Origin: a virus
Length of the DNA stretch: 26,374 bases
Strand: one strand, 5' to 3'
IMG/VR virus record: IMGVR_UViG_3300051212_000980
Coordinates: 1 to 26,374 of that record
The notes under the pieces are model-generated. The model was not told where the DNA came from and did no database searches. It saw only the letters and a list, made by a program, of their open reading frames with translations. Positions within the stretch are counted from its first letter, which is position 1. Each line of letters starts with the position of its first letter. Shown in pieces: positions 17,860-26,320 of this stretch. A program made the position numbers and the translations under genes.

Positions 17860-20800
17860 ATGGCAAATAGAATTCAATTAAGAAGAGGATCAGCTCAAGA
17901 ATGGTCAAACGTGAACCCAACGTTAGCCATTGGTGAACTTGGGATAGAAATTGATACTGGTCGAATTAAAATTGGTGATGGTGTTACTTCTTGGAACTCA
18001 TTAAAATATGAGAGACCATTAGAATCAATTACGAATACTCCAAATACGTTAGTACAAAGAGATGCCGATGGAAATTTCCAAGCTGGTGCTATTACTGGAT
18101 CTTTGATTGGTAATGCTGCTACTGCAACTCGATTAGCAAACACAAGACAAATTGCTTTAACTGGAGACGTAACTGCTTCTGCAACTTTCGATGGTTCGGC
18201 AAACTTAAATTTATCTTCCGCTTTACAAATTGTTCCATCTTTACCTCACTATGATGGTACAATTACTAGTAGTGGGTCGTATACAAAAGTTACTGTTGAT
18301 GCTAAAGGACGAATTACAAATGCATCTAATCCGAATAATATTGCAGATTATAATCTTGATGGAATACTAGAAGGAATTTCTGCTCAGGGATTTGATAGAG
18401 ATCTTCAAGGTATTGCGGATTTATCTACTACAGGTATTATCACTAGAGTTTCTGATGGTAATATTGCAACTAGAACGGTAACAGGAACCGCAGGAAGAAT
18501 TTCGGTAACTAATGGTTCAGGTGTATCTGGAAACCCAACTTTAGATCTTATTAATACTACAGTTACTCCAGCGACTTACAATACGCCTACAATTGCAAGC
18601 GCGACACAAACTATTAACGCAACTAAGTTTACAGTAGATCAGTTTGGTAGATTTACTTATGCAGAAGATTTTCCAATTGCCACAGCAGTAGAAGGAACCA
18701 CTTCATCTGCTTGGGTAACAGGAACTTCTTATGCTAGATATGCAAAAGTAACTAGCAGTGGGAGATTATATCAGGCAGTAAACGCAGGGACTTCAGGCGC
18801 AACTGCTCCTGTTCATACTTCTGGAGATGCTTCAGATGGAACGGTATCATGGAGACATCTTGGATTAGTAACCACTCGTCAAAAAGGTTTAGCATCATTC
18901 GATCAAGAAGACTTTGATGTAGATGTCAATGGTCATGTTCAGATTGCTTCTGCTGGTGTAGATAATACTCAACTGCAAAATAATCAAATTCGTTTCGCTG
19001 ATGGTAGTTCCTATACTGCATATGAACTCGATAATGAATTAACTGCTTCTACTGGATATCGTGGTATTACTACAATTAATGACCTTTCAGTTAATAATAC
19101 TGGTGGATCTCCTTTACTTAAGTGTTTGGCTGCAGATGATAATGTAGATATTAATACTACAACATCGACAATTTTTTCAGACATTACACTCGATAAAACC
19201 AGTAATGCTATTCAAACAATTAACCGTGCTGGATCATTAACACTTTTAATGGATGCCAATTCAGCATCAAATAGATTCCTTCGTTTAACTGCTACTAATG
19301 TTGGAACAGGCGAAGCAAAGATGGAGGTTAGTGTTGAGGATTCAATCTCAATCGATTCTATAAATTCTACCCTTTCGTTATCTGCATCTCAACAGATTTC
19401 ATTAATTTCTTCTGGCGCAGATGTTCGTGTTGAAGATTTTTACTTTGCAAATAACGTTTTAAGTTCAACCAATTCTACTATTGTTCTTGATCCTGCTGGA
19501 ATTGGTGATGACACTGGAACTGTACAAATCAAAGGTAATCTACAGGTTGATGGAACAACCACAACTGTAAATTCGACAACTATTACTATCGATGATGTTA
19601 TTCTAACTCTTGGTGGTGATCAGACTCCAACCACAGATGACAACAAAGATCGTGGTATTGAATTTAAGTATTATGATACTCAAGCACGTTTAGGTTTCTA
19701 TGGTTGGGATGATTCATACACAACCCTAGCAGGTACTACTGGTGGTTATCGCTTCATCTACAATGCAACAAATACTTCTGAAGTCTTTACTGGTACTGAT
19801 GCTGGTGTTATTGCTGGCAACCTTGCCCTCAGTAGTAACGTTGGATCAACTAGCACTACGACAGGCACCCTGGTAGTCACAGGAGGCGCTGGAATCAGTG
19901 AAAACCTATGGGTGGGTGGAACTGCGAACGTTGCTGGTAACACGACCTTACAGGGCACTCTGGGGGTCACTAACCTAGCTACATTCAATAACGGTGTTAC
20001 GATTGCTGGAAATACTACTGCGGCAACAGAATATTTCAGAATCACTGATGGTGCAGGTTCCCCAGTAACTAAGTTCTTGGTTGATACCGCTAATGGAAAT
20101 ACTTCAATTGAGGGAACTGTAACTGTAACTGACAATGTTACTCTTAATAAAAATGTAACGATTGTAGGATCGAACACAGCGGCAACAGAGTTCTTTAAAA
20201 TTCAAAATGCTTCTGCTACGGACAAATTTGTAGTCGATTCTTCTTCTGGTAATACTACTATTTCTGGAACTCTTGGGGTTACTGGAGCAACAACTTTAAG
20301 TTCAACCTTAGGTGTTACTGGAGCAACAACTTTAACTGGCAATTTGACTACTCAAGGTAGTTCATTTATACATTTACAGAACACAGATGCTCCGACTGTA
20401 ACCGTCGATGGTAGCAATAACTATGTTATTAGTGGTGGAGACTATGGTACACTTAGAAATGATGGCGGTGGTTATTTTGGCCAAGATGTATTATTTTCTC
20501 AAGACATCTATGTAAACGGTGCAATTAACGTCAAAGATGCTGGAGACGGTGGAACTGCTTCAACTGTCAACTCACTAACGGTTCGCTATAGATCCATTTT
20601 AGGTTCTATTCTTGCTTATACACCTTCATTTGCAACAGATACAAACTCAAATGCAAGAATAACTGGCGGTGCTGGTATTGCTACAACTCTCCATATTGGA
20701 GGAACTTCTGCTGGGCAAGGTTTATTTGTTGGTAAGAGAATTACTAGTGATACTGCAAAGTTTAGTGTTTTGGGTGCTTCTGGTAATACAAGCATTTCTG

Positions 20801-23553
20801 GAACTCTAGGTGTAGCAGGTATCACATCAATTACAAACGCTACTGATTCATCAGCGACCAATAACGGTGCTTTAGTAATCACTGGTGGTGTTGGAATTGG
20901 AGCACAACTAAGAGTTGCTGGTGACACTACTCTCACTGGAGATCTTGCTGTTAATGGTGGTGATTTAACTACCAACCAATCAACATTCAATTTACTAGCA
21001 TCTCCAACAACAGTAAACTTTGCTGCTGCTGGTACTACAGTGAATATTGGTGCTACAACTGGTACTTGCACGATTAGAAATGCAAACACAGTTATCACTG
21101 GAAATCTTACTGTAAATGGAACAACGACAACCGTAAATGCAACTACGATTACTGTTGATGATCCTGTTCTAACTCTTGGTGGAGATACTGCACCATCTTC
21201 AGACGATAATAAGGATCGTGGTATCGAATTTAGATATTTCGATGTTTCCGCTAAGTTAGGTTTCTTTGGATGGGATGATTCTTCATCGGGTTACAGATTC
21301 TTGGAGAATGCCACAAATACTTCTGAAGTATTCTCTGGTACTGATGCAAGAATTTATGCTGGAAGATTAAATTTATCTTCAAATATAACTTCAACATCAT
21401 CTACTACAGGATCTTTAATTGTTACTGGCGGCGTTGGAATTTCAGAAAATCTGAACGTTGGCGGTACAACAACTCTAACTGGTTTGTTGGATGCCAATGG
21501 TGGTGCCACAATTGATAATGTAAGAATTGGTATTACTGCTGATAATGAGATTGATACAACAACAGGAAACTTAATTATCGATTCTGCTGGTGGAACTACT
21601 ACGATTGATGATGCTACTAGTATCACTGGCATTACAACCATAACAAATGCGACATCTAGAACTATTCCAGCAGGAGCATCTCTTCCAACATTAGCAGGCG
21701 CTCTTCAAGTTACTGGTGGAGCTCATATTGGAGAAAATTTTGTAGTTAATGGAGACCTCAAAGTTTACGGTGCTGCAGTTTATCAAGGTGGTATTGACTA
21801 CCAAGGAACTCAGACTTATTCTGGTATTATCAAACAAACAAATACTTCAGATGCAGCATCATCAACAGATTTAACATCATCTATTAGCACTGCTGGTGGT
21901 GTAGCAATTGCAAAGAAACTTTTTGTTGGAACTAATGCTTCTATTGGTGGAACTCTTGGTGTTGCTGCAGCAACTACACTATCATCAACTTTAGGTGTCA
22001 CTGGATTAATTACTGCGAACGCAGGTATTACTATTGTTGGATCTGCTGGTGCAGGTGAAGATTTTACTATTACAAATGGAACTGTAACTAAATTTACAGT
22101 TGGTTCTGCAGATGGTAGTGTAATATCTGAAGGCAATTTAACTGTTAAAGGAAATACAATTTTAGGTGATGCTGTTGGTGATACAATTACCGTTAATGGA
22201 ACTGCAACATTTAATAATGCGGATATCGTTGGTACAGTAAGAGATGCTAGACAGTGGACAACTGCAAGAACACTTTCCTTTACTGGTGATGCAACTGGTT
22301 CTATGTCTGTTACTGGAGCTGCAAATGCTTCTGCTTCTCTAACACTTGCTACAGTTGCTACTGCAGGAACTTATAGATCTGTTACTATTAATGCTAAGGG
22401 ACTTGTAACTTCTGGAACAAATCCAACTACTCTTGCTGGTTATGGAATTACCGATGCTCAGGGATTAGATGCGGATTTAACCGCAGTTGCAGGATTATCG
22501 ACTACAGGAATCATAGTTAGATCTGGAGCAGGAACAGCAGTAACTAGAAGTGTTACTGTTTCTGGAACTGGTTTATCGGTAACTAATGGAGATGGTATTT
22601 TAGGAAATCCTACTATAACATCTAACGCAACAAATAATAATGCAGCAAATACTATTGTTTCTAGGGATGCATCGGGAAACTTTACTGCAGGAACAATTAC
22701 GGCAACATTAAGCGGAAATTCTTCAACTGCTACTGCATTACAAACTGCAAGAACATTTGCCTTAACTGGTGATATTGCTGCAACAGCAGTAAGTTTTGAT
22801 GGAACTGGAAATGTATCTTTAGTAACTGCAATTCAACCAAATTCAGTTGCTTTGGGAACAGATACTACAGGAAACTATGTTGCCTCAGTTGCTAGTGGTT
22901 CGTACATCACTGGTGGTGCCGTTGGATCTGAAGGAGCCACATTAACAATTGCTGTAGATGCTACTACTACAAATACAGCATCCAAAGTTGTTGCTAGAGA
23001 TACAAGTGGAAACTTTGCTGCTGGAACTATTACAGCAGATCTAGATGGAAATGCTTCTACTGCTTCCACATTAGAAACAGCAAGAAATATTAATGGAATT
23101 CCTTTTGATGGATCTGCAGATATTACCATTACTCCTGTTTATGCAACATCAAATCAAGATGGAGATGGAACACAAATAGCATTCCCAGTCAACTCAGGAA
23201 GAACTGTAAATGATATGTTTGTCATTGTTAATGGTCTTGTTTTAGCACCTTCAGCAGAATATACATATACAAATTCTACTACTAAGACTTCAACTGGAGG
23301 AATTGCAACAAATACATTTATAACTGTTGCATCTACTACTGGATTGGTTCCTGGAATGGAAGTTTCTGGAACTGGTATTGGTACTAATGCCATTATTACA
23401 ACTATAGTGGGACTTCAAGTTAATCTATCGGTTGCGAATACTGGATCCACTATTGGTAATACTATAACTTTTGGTGCTGTGGTTACTTTAGCAACTGCGC
23501 CAACAGCAGGAACTAACAATGTTTCTATTAGATATCTACCACTATTAAATTGA
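17860..23553 (+). CDS. Very long repeat-built tail fibre protein with Mtd-like N-terminal domain
   Basis: The product has 1897 residues; ATG 17860 has only a weak ribosome site. The N terminus ('MANRIQLRRGSAQEW', then 'LAIGELGIEIDTG' and 'KIGDGVTSWNSL') is of the type found at the start of phage receptor-binding proteins such as Mtd. Next come tail-fibre repeats: 'RDADGNFQAGAITGSL...NAATATRL' near 18058-18140, 'IALTGDV' near 18150, and 'STTGIITRVSDG' near 18424. The middle is built from 'VTGGxGIxxxLxVGG' and 'SGNTxIxGTLxV' units and holds a duplicated block of about 125 residues. The C-terminal part repeats the N-terminal module types ('LAGYGITDAQGL', 'RDASGNFTAGTITATL', 'RDTSGNFAAGTITADL') and ends with an 'IVNGLVLAPSAEY' domain. 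No S74-type self-cleaving chaperone is seen. It occupies the T4 gp12/wac position. A host-recognition fibre is likely; the receptor is unknown. Confidence 0.87.
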   Translation: MANRIQLRRGSAQEWSNVNPTLAIGELGIEIDTGRIKIGDGVTSWNSLKYERPLESITNTPNTLVQRDADGNFQAGAITGSLIGNAATATRLANTRQIALTGDVTASATFDGSANLNLSSALQIVPSLPHYDGTITSSGSYTKVTVDAKGRITNASNPNNIADYNLDGILEGISAQGFDRDLQGIADLSTTGIITRVSDGNIATRTVTGTAGRISVTNGSGVSGNPTLDLINTTVTPATYNTPTIASATQTINATKFTVDQFGRFTYAEDFPIATAVEGTTSSAWVTGTSYARYAKVTSSGRLYQAVNAGTSGATAPVHTSGDASDGTVSWRHLGLVTTRQKGLASFDQEDFDVDVNGHVQIASAGVDNTQLQNNQIRFADGSSYTAYELDNELTASTGYRGITTINDLSVNNTGGSPLLKCLAADDNVDINTTTSTIFSDITLDKTSNAIQTINRAGSLTLLMDANSASNRFLRLTATNVGTGEAKMEVSVEDSISIDSINSTLSLSASQQISLISSGADVRVEDFYFANNVLSSTNSTIVLDPAGIGDDTGTVQIKGNLQVDGTTTTVNSTTITIDDVILTLGGDQTPTTDDNKDRGIEFKYYDTQARLGFYGWDDSYTTLAGTTGGYRFIYNATNTSEVFTGTDAGVIAGNLALSSNVGSTSTTTGTLVVTGGAGISENLWVGGTANVAGNTTLQGTLGVTNLATFNNGVTIAGNTTAATEYFRITDGAGSPVTKFLVDTANGNTSIEGTVTVTDNVTLNKNVTIVGSNTAATEFFKIQNASATDKFVVDSSSGNTTISGTLGVTGATTLSSTLGVTGATTLTGNLTTQGSSFIHLQNTDAPTVTVDGSNNYVISGGDYGTLRNDGGGYFGQDVLFSQDIYVNGAINVKDAGDGGTASTVNSLTVRYRSILGSILAYTPSFATDTNSNARITGGAGIATTLHIGGTSAGQGLFVGKRITSDTAKFSVLGASGNTSISGTLGVAGITSITNATDSSATNNGALVITGGVGIGAQLRVAGDTTLTGDLAVNGGDLTTNQSTFNLLASPTTVNFAAAGTTVNIGATTGTCTIRNANTVITGNLTVNGTTTTVNATTITVDDPVLTLGGDTAPSSDDNKDRGIEFRYFDVSAKLGFFGWDDSSSGYRFLENATNTSEVFSGTDARIYAGRLNLSSNITSTSSTTGSLIVTGGVGISENLNVGGTTTLTGLLDANGGATIDNVRIGITADNEIDTTTGNLIIDSAGGTTTIDDATSITGITTITNATSRTIPAGASLPTLAGALQVTGGAHIGENFVVNGDLKVYGAAVYQGGIDYQGTQTYSGIIKQTNTSDAASSTDLTSSISTAGGVAIAKKLFVGTNASIGGTLGVAAATTLSSTLGVTGLITANAGITIVGSAGAGEDFTITNGTVTKFTVGSADGSVISEGNLTVKGNTILGDAVGDTITVNGTATFNNADIVGTVRDARQWTTARTLSFTGDATGSMSVTGAANASASLTLATVATAGTYRSVTINAKGLVTSGTNPTTLAGYGITDAQGLDADLTAVAGLSTTGIIVRSGAGTAVTRSVTVSGTGLSVTNGDGILGNPTITSNATNNNAANTIVSRDASGNFTAGTITATLSGNSSTATALQTARTFALTGDIAATAVSFDGTGNVSLVTAIQPNSVALGTDTTGNYVASVASGSYITGGAVGSEGATLTIAVDATTTNTASKVVARDTSGNFAAGTITADLDGNASTASTLETARNINGIPFDGSADITITPVYATSNQDGDGTQIAFPVNSGRTVNDMFVIVNGLVLAPSAEYTYTNSTTKTSTGGIATNTFITVASTTGLVPGMEVSGTGIGTNAIITTIVGLQVNLSVANTGSTIGNTITFGAVVTLATAPTAGTNNVSIRYLPLLN
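19534..19923 (+). repeat. Fibre duplicated block, copy A
   Basis: This codes for 'GNLQVDGTTTTVNSTTITID' and on through 'VILTLGGD', 'DDNKDRGIEFKYYD', 'LGFYGWDDS', 'NATNTSEVFTGTDA' and 'TGGAGISENLWVGGT'. Copy B lies exactly 1566 bases (522 codons) downstream. Copy A has seven extra codons after 'GWDDS' (TTLAGTTG region). Its 3' part is unusually GC-rich. Confidence 0.88.
20278..20334 (+). repeat. Tandem 36-base (12-residue) repeat in the fibre gene
   Basis: The 21-mer GTTACTGGAGCAACAACTTTA, coding 'VTGATTL', occurs at 20278-20298 and again at 20314-20334, 36 bases apart. The protein reads 'TLGVTGATTLSS' then 'TLGVTGATTLTG'. The near-identity in DNA points to recent slippage or unequal recombination. 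Confidence 0.85.
21100..21468 (+). repeat. Fibre duplicated block, copy B
   Basis: This codes for 'GNLTVNGTTTTVNATTITVD', 'VLTLGGD', 'DDNKDRGIEFRYFD', 'LGFFGWDDSSSGYRF', 'NATNTSEVFSGTDA' and 'TGGVGISENLNVGGT'. It is collinear with copy A except for the seven missing codons. It has the ordinary AT-rich composition of the gene. Confidence 0.88.
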
Positions 23554-23554
23554 T

Positions 23555-23560
23555 AAGGAG
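23555..23560 (+). promoter_or_regulatory. Strong ribosome binding site of gp13
   Basis: AAGGAG lies 7 bases before the ATG at 23568, just after the fibre stop codon. It is much stronger than the sites of the fibre, gp8 and 6401 genes. Confidence 0.8.
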
Positions 23561-23567
23561 AATCTAA

Positions 23568-24374
23568 ATGTCAGCATCTCAACCAGCAACTAGAGCAGAA
23601 TTTAAAGCATGGTGTCTAAGAAGACTTGGATACCCTGCTATTGATATTAATGTGTGCGATGAGCAACTAGATGACCTTATTGACGAAGCAGTTTCACATT
23701 ATCAAGAATTTCATTATGAAGGATCGTATAGATCTTTAATTAAAATTGAAGTGACTGAAAATATGAAGTCTGCTGCAACCAGTTCGTCTGTGATTACTGG
23801 TACTAACTGGTATGAATCAAATCCTTATGTTGAACTTCCTCCTGGTGTATTGGGTGTCGATAACGTATTTACACAAGTTTCATCATCTTCGTCTATTCCT
23901 GGCAACATTTTTAATATCAAATATCAACTATTTTTAAATGATATCTACGCATTTACAAATAATCAAATACTTCACTACTACATGGTTCAAAATTATCTTG
24001 AGACTTTAGATTGGGTAACAAATTCTAGACTTTATAAGAGACTCAGATATACTGCAAGTACAAACAAACTTTATGTTGATATCGATTGGAGTGAATTGGG
24101 AGTAGGTGAATATATTGTAGTTGATTGCGTCATGAGTGTTGATCCAGTTTTATATCCAAAAACTTGGAATGAACACTGGTTAAAGGATTATGCTACTGCA
24201 CTGTTCAAAGAACAGTGGGGACAAAACCTAAGCAAGTATGACGGCATTCAGATGCTTGGTGGTGTCACTTTGAATGGAAGAAAAATTCTTGAAGAGGCGA
24301 AAGAAGAAATTAAAGAACTCCTAGAAGAATTAAGAACAGCATACGAATTACCACCTATGGATTTAATCGGATAA
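23568..24374 (+). CDS. 13: Neck protein gp13
   Basis: This is the homologue of T4 gp13, which with gp14 forms the head completion (neck) complex that seals the DNA-filled capsid and allows the tail to bind. The product has 268 residues against about 309 in T4. The N terminus 'TRAEFKAWCLRRLGYPAIDI', then 'DEQLDDLIDEAVSHYQEFHY', is typical of marine T4-like gp13. So are the C-terminal 'NEHWLKDYATALFKEQWGQN' and 'LGGVTLNGRKILEEAKEEI'. The protein ends in a charged helix (residues about 240-258). There is no insertion of the repeat modules found in gp8 and gp14, so this core protein seems to be kept compact. gp14 follows after 3 bases, and the gene order 13-14-15-16 supports the call. Expression is probably from the late promoter at 17806. 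Confidence 0.93.
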   Translation: MSASQPATRAEFKAWCLRRLGYPAIDINVCDEQLDDLIDEAVSHYQEFHYEGSYRSLIKIEVTENMKSAATSSSVITGTNWYESNPYVELPPGVLGVDNVFTQVSSSSSIPGNIFNIKYQLFLNDIYAFTNNQILHYYMVQNYLETLDWVTNSRLYKRLRYTASTNKLYVDIDWSELGVGEYIVVDCVMSVDPVLYPKTWNEHWLKDYATALFKEQWGQNLSKYDGIQMLGGVTLNGRKILEEAKEEIKELLEELRTAYELPPMDLIG

Positions 24375-24377
24375 GAT

Positions 24378-25538
24378 ATGTCAGACCACACATCATCAGC
24401 CTGCACCCAAAGTCCAGATCCAGCTCCAAGTTGTAGATTACGTTTGAATGGTACAAACGCAGAGCAGAATCTTCTTAATGACTTGATTACCGAGTCAATT
24501 GATATTTATGGACAGACAGTTTATTATATTCCAAGAACTCTAGTAAAAGAAGATATTCTTTTTAGTGAGGATACCATGTCTTCTTTTGATGGTGCATATG
24601 AAATTAGAGCATATTGTAATACTGTAGATGGATGGGAAGGTCAGGGAGATTTATTATCTAAGTTTGGAATTCGTATCGAAGACAAAACCACTTTTATTGT
24701 TTCAAGAAAAAGATTTACCCAAGCTGTAGATGATAATGCCATTTTAATAGTTGAGGGCCGTCCAAACGAAGGAGATTTAATTTGGGCTCCATTCTCTAGT
24801 AATTTATTTGAAATTACATTTGTAGAGCACGAAAAACCTTTCTATCAACTAGGTAAGGGTTACGTTTGGGAAATGAAATGCGAACTCTTCCAATACAGCC
24901 ATGAAGATCTCGATACTGGTATCACTGCTGTTGATGAAGTTGAAGATGAAGATAGTTATACTTTAGATCTCACCTTTGCTGCTGGAGGAACTGGTACTTT
25001 TGTCAAAGGTGAAACAGTATACGGAAGAAGTCATGAAGCTGCAATTGCATATACTCATGCAGATTGGACTCAAGGATTTACTGTTTGGGATGCGGGAGAT
25101 GGATATGATCCAAGCGATCCACCATCAATAACTTTCTCAGCACCTCCAACAGGAGGAACTCAAGCAACTGGAACAGTTCAAGTTAATAGTGCGGGTCAAG
25201 TAACTGGGGTTACTCTAAATCCTGGTTCTGGATATACTTCAGCGCCATCATTTACTTTAGAAAGATCGCCTGCTGCTCCTTATGGTGAAGTTGTTTCCTG
25301 GAATCCAACCACCAGAAAACTTGTCCTAAATAATTTGACGGGAGCATTTACGGATAATGAGTCGGTCAAAGGATTAACTTCTAATGCAACTTGGACTGTA
25401 AATATTTTGGATTCTTATAATATGGGTGAAATTGAAGGAGCTCAGAATAAATACTTTGAAGTCAAAGGAGATCTCATTCTTGACTTCAGTGAAAGTAATC
25501 CATTTGGTGAATATGGAGATATGGGAGACAAATTCTAA
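24378..25538 (+). CDS. 14: Neck protein gp14 with a large beta-module insertion
   Basis: This is the homologue of T4 gp14, partner of gp13 in the neck. The product has 386 residues against 256 in T4. Conserved landmarks: 'LITESIDIYGQTVYYIPR' (about residues 37-54), 'DILFSEDTMSSF', 'FGIRIEDKTTF', 'EGDLIWAPFSSNLFEITFVE' (about 131-150) and 'KPFYQLGKGYVWE' (about 153-165). The C-terminal 'SNPFGEYGDMGDKF' resembles the T4 'SPFDNDF' end. Between about residues 192 and 355 (24951-25442) lies extra material. It holds two Gly-Tyr modules ('AGDGYDPSDPPSITF', 'PGSGYTSAPSFTLE') and one 'FTDNESVKGLTSNATWTV' module, the same kinds as in the upstream baseplate genes. The stop codon overlaps the gp15 start (TAATG), which indicates translational coupling. 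Confidence 0.92.
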   Translation: MSDHTSSACTQSPDPAPSCRLRLNGTNAEQNLLNDLITESIDIYGQTVYYIPRTLVKEDILFSEDTMSSFDGAYEIRAYCNTVDGWEGQGDLLSKFGIRIEDKTTFIVSRKRFTQAVDDNAILIVEGRPNEGDLIWAPFSSNLFEITFVEHEKPFYQLGKGYVWEMKCELFQYSHEDLDTGITAVDEVEDEDSYTLDLTFAAGGTGTFVKGETVYGRSHEAAIAYTHADWTQGFTVWDAGDGYDPSDPPSITFSAPPTGGTQATGTVQVNSAGQVTGVTLNPGSGYTSAPSFTLERSPAAPYGEVVSWNPTTRKLVLNNLTGAFTDNESVKGLTSNATWTVNILDSYNMGEIEGAQNKYFEVKGDLILDFSESNPFGEYGDMGDKF

Positions 25539-26320
25539 TGTTAGGAACTTATTTTTATCACGAAATTTTTAAAAAAACCATCGTGGGTTTTGGAACTCTT
25601 TTCAATAATATACAGTTGAGAAGAATTTCTGAAGGTAAGACAGAGGTTATGAAAGTTCCTCTAGCATATGGTCCTGCAGAAAAGTTTCTCTCTCGTTTAA
25701 GACAAACTCCAGATCCAACTCAAGCAAAGATTCAGATTACACTTCCTAGAATTGCATTCGAATTAACTGGAATACAATACGATACTTCCAGAAAAGTTGC
25801 GCCAACTCAAATTGTTAGAGTTGATGATAAGCAATCTTTCATGCCCGTTCCGTATAATTTAGAATTTGAATTAAATATCCTATCAAAAAACCAAGACGAT
25901 GCTTTACAAATTGTAGAGCAAATTTTACCTTTCTTTCAACCATCATATAATATCACAATTCAAATGCTTCCACAAGTAAATGAATCTAAGGATATTATTG
26001 TAAATTTAGATAGTGTTACATATAGAGATGATTATGAAGGTGATTTAGATCAAAGAAGAACTTTAATTTATACTTTAAAATTTACCGCTAAAACATATAT
26101 TTACGGTCCAGTCAGAGATCTTACACAGATTAGAAAAACCATTGTAGATACATATACATCCATAGATACTGTAAATGCTCCAAGAGTTCAAAGATATACA
26201 GCAGAACCAGATCCGATTGATGCAACTTCTGATGATGATTTTGGATTTAGTGAAGTGTTTTCAGAATTTACAGATGTTCAAAAGTGGAACCCAGAAACAG
26301 GACAGGATGAACCGATATGA
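25538..26320 (+). CDS. 15: Tail sheath stabiliser and completion protein gp15
   Basis: This is the homologue of T4 gp15, the hexameric ring that caps the tail tube and sheath and makes the joint to the neck. The product has 260 residues against 272 in T4. Seen here are the N-terminal 'GTYFYHEIFKKTIVGFGTLF' with 'NNIQLRR', then 'KVPLAYGPAEKFLSRL', 'ITLPRIAFELTGIQYD', and the most telling 'DDALQIVEQILPFFQPSYNI', which matches the T4 'QIVEQILPYFQP' stretch. The arrangement 'LDQRRTLIYTLKFTAKTYIY' follows. The start ATG shares one base with the gp14 stop codon, and a GGAG sequence lies about 13 bases upstream. The stop overlaps the next gene as ATGA. No insertion is present. Confidence 0.95.
   Translation: MLGTYFYHEIFKKTIVGFGTLFNNIQLRRISEGKTEVMKVPLAYGPAEKFLSRLRQTPDPTQAKIQITLPRIAFELTGIQYDTSRKVAPTQIVRVDDKQSFMPVPYNLEFELNILSKNQDDALQIVEQILPFFQPSYNITIQMLPQVNESKDIIVNLDSVTYRDDYEGDLDQRRTLIYTLKFTAKTYIYGPVRDLTQIRKTIVDTYTSIDTVNAPRVQRYTAEPDPIDATSDDDFGFSEVFSEFTDVQKWNPETGQDEPI

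Noticed and set aside
20278-20334. CRISPR-like repetition
   Set aside because: The repeats are in frame, of 36-base period with no unique spacers, and code for 'TLGVTGATTL' in the fibre.
20616-21098. A 160-residue open frame on the - strand inside the fibre gene, with others at 19758-20177, 21354-21641, 21816-22136, 22875-23129 and 23154-23393
   Set aside because: These are rich in Val, Pro, Ala and Ile because they read the reverse of Thr/Gly/Ala/Asn-rich repeats. They have no ribosome sites and lie wholly inside a well-supported + strand gene.
17860-23553. Diversity-generating retroelement target suggested by the Mtd-like N terminus
   Set aside because: Only the N-terminal domain resembles Mtd. 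I see no C-type lectin-like variable end, template repeat or reverse transcriptase in the window.
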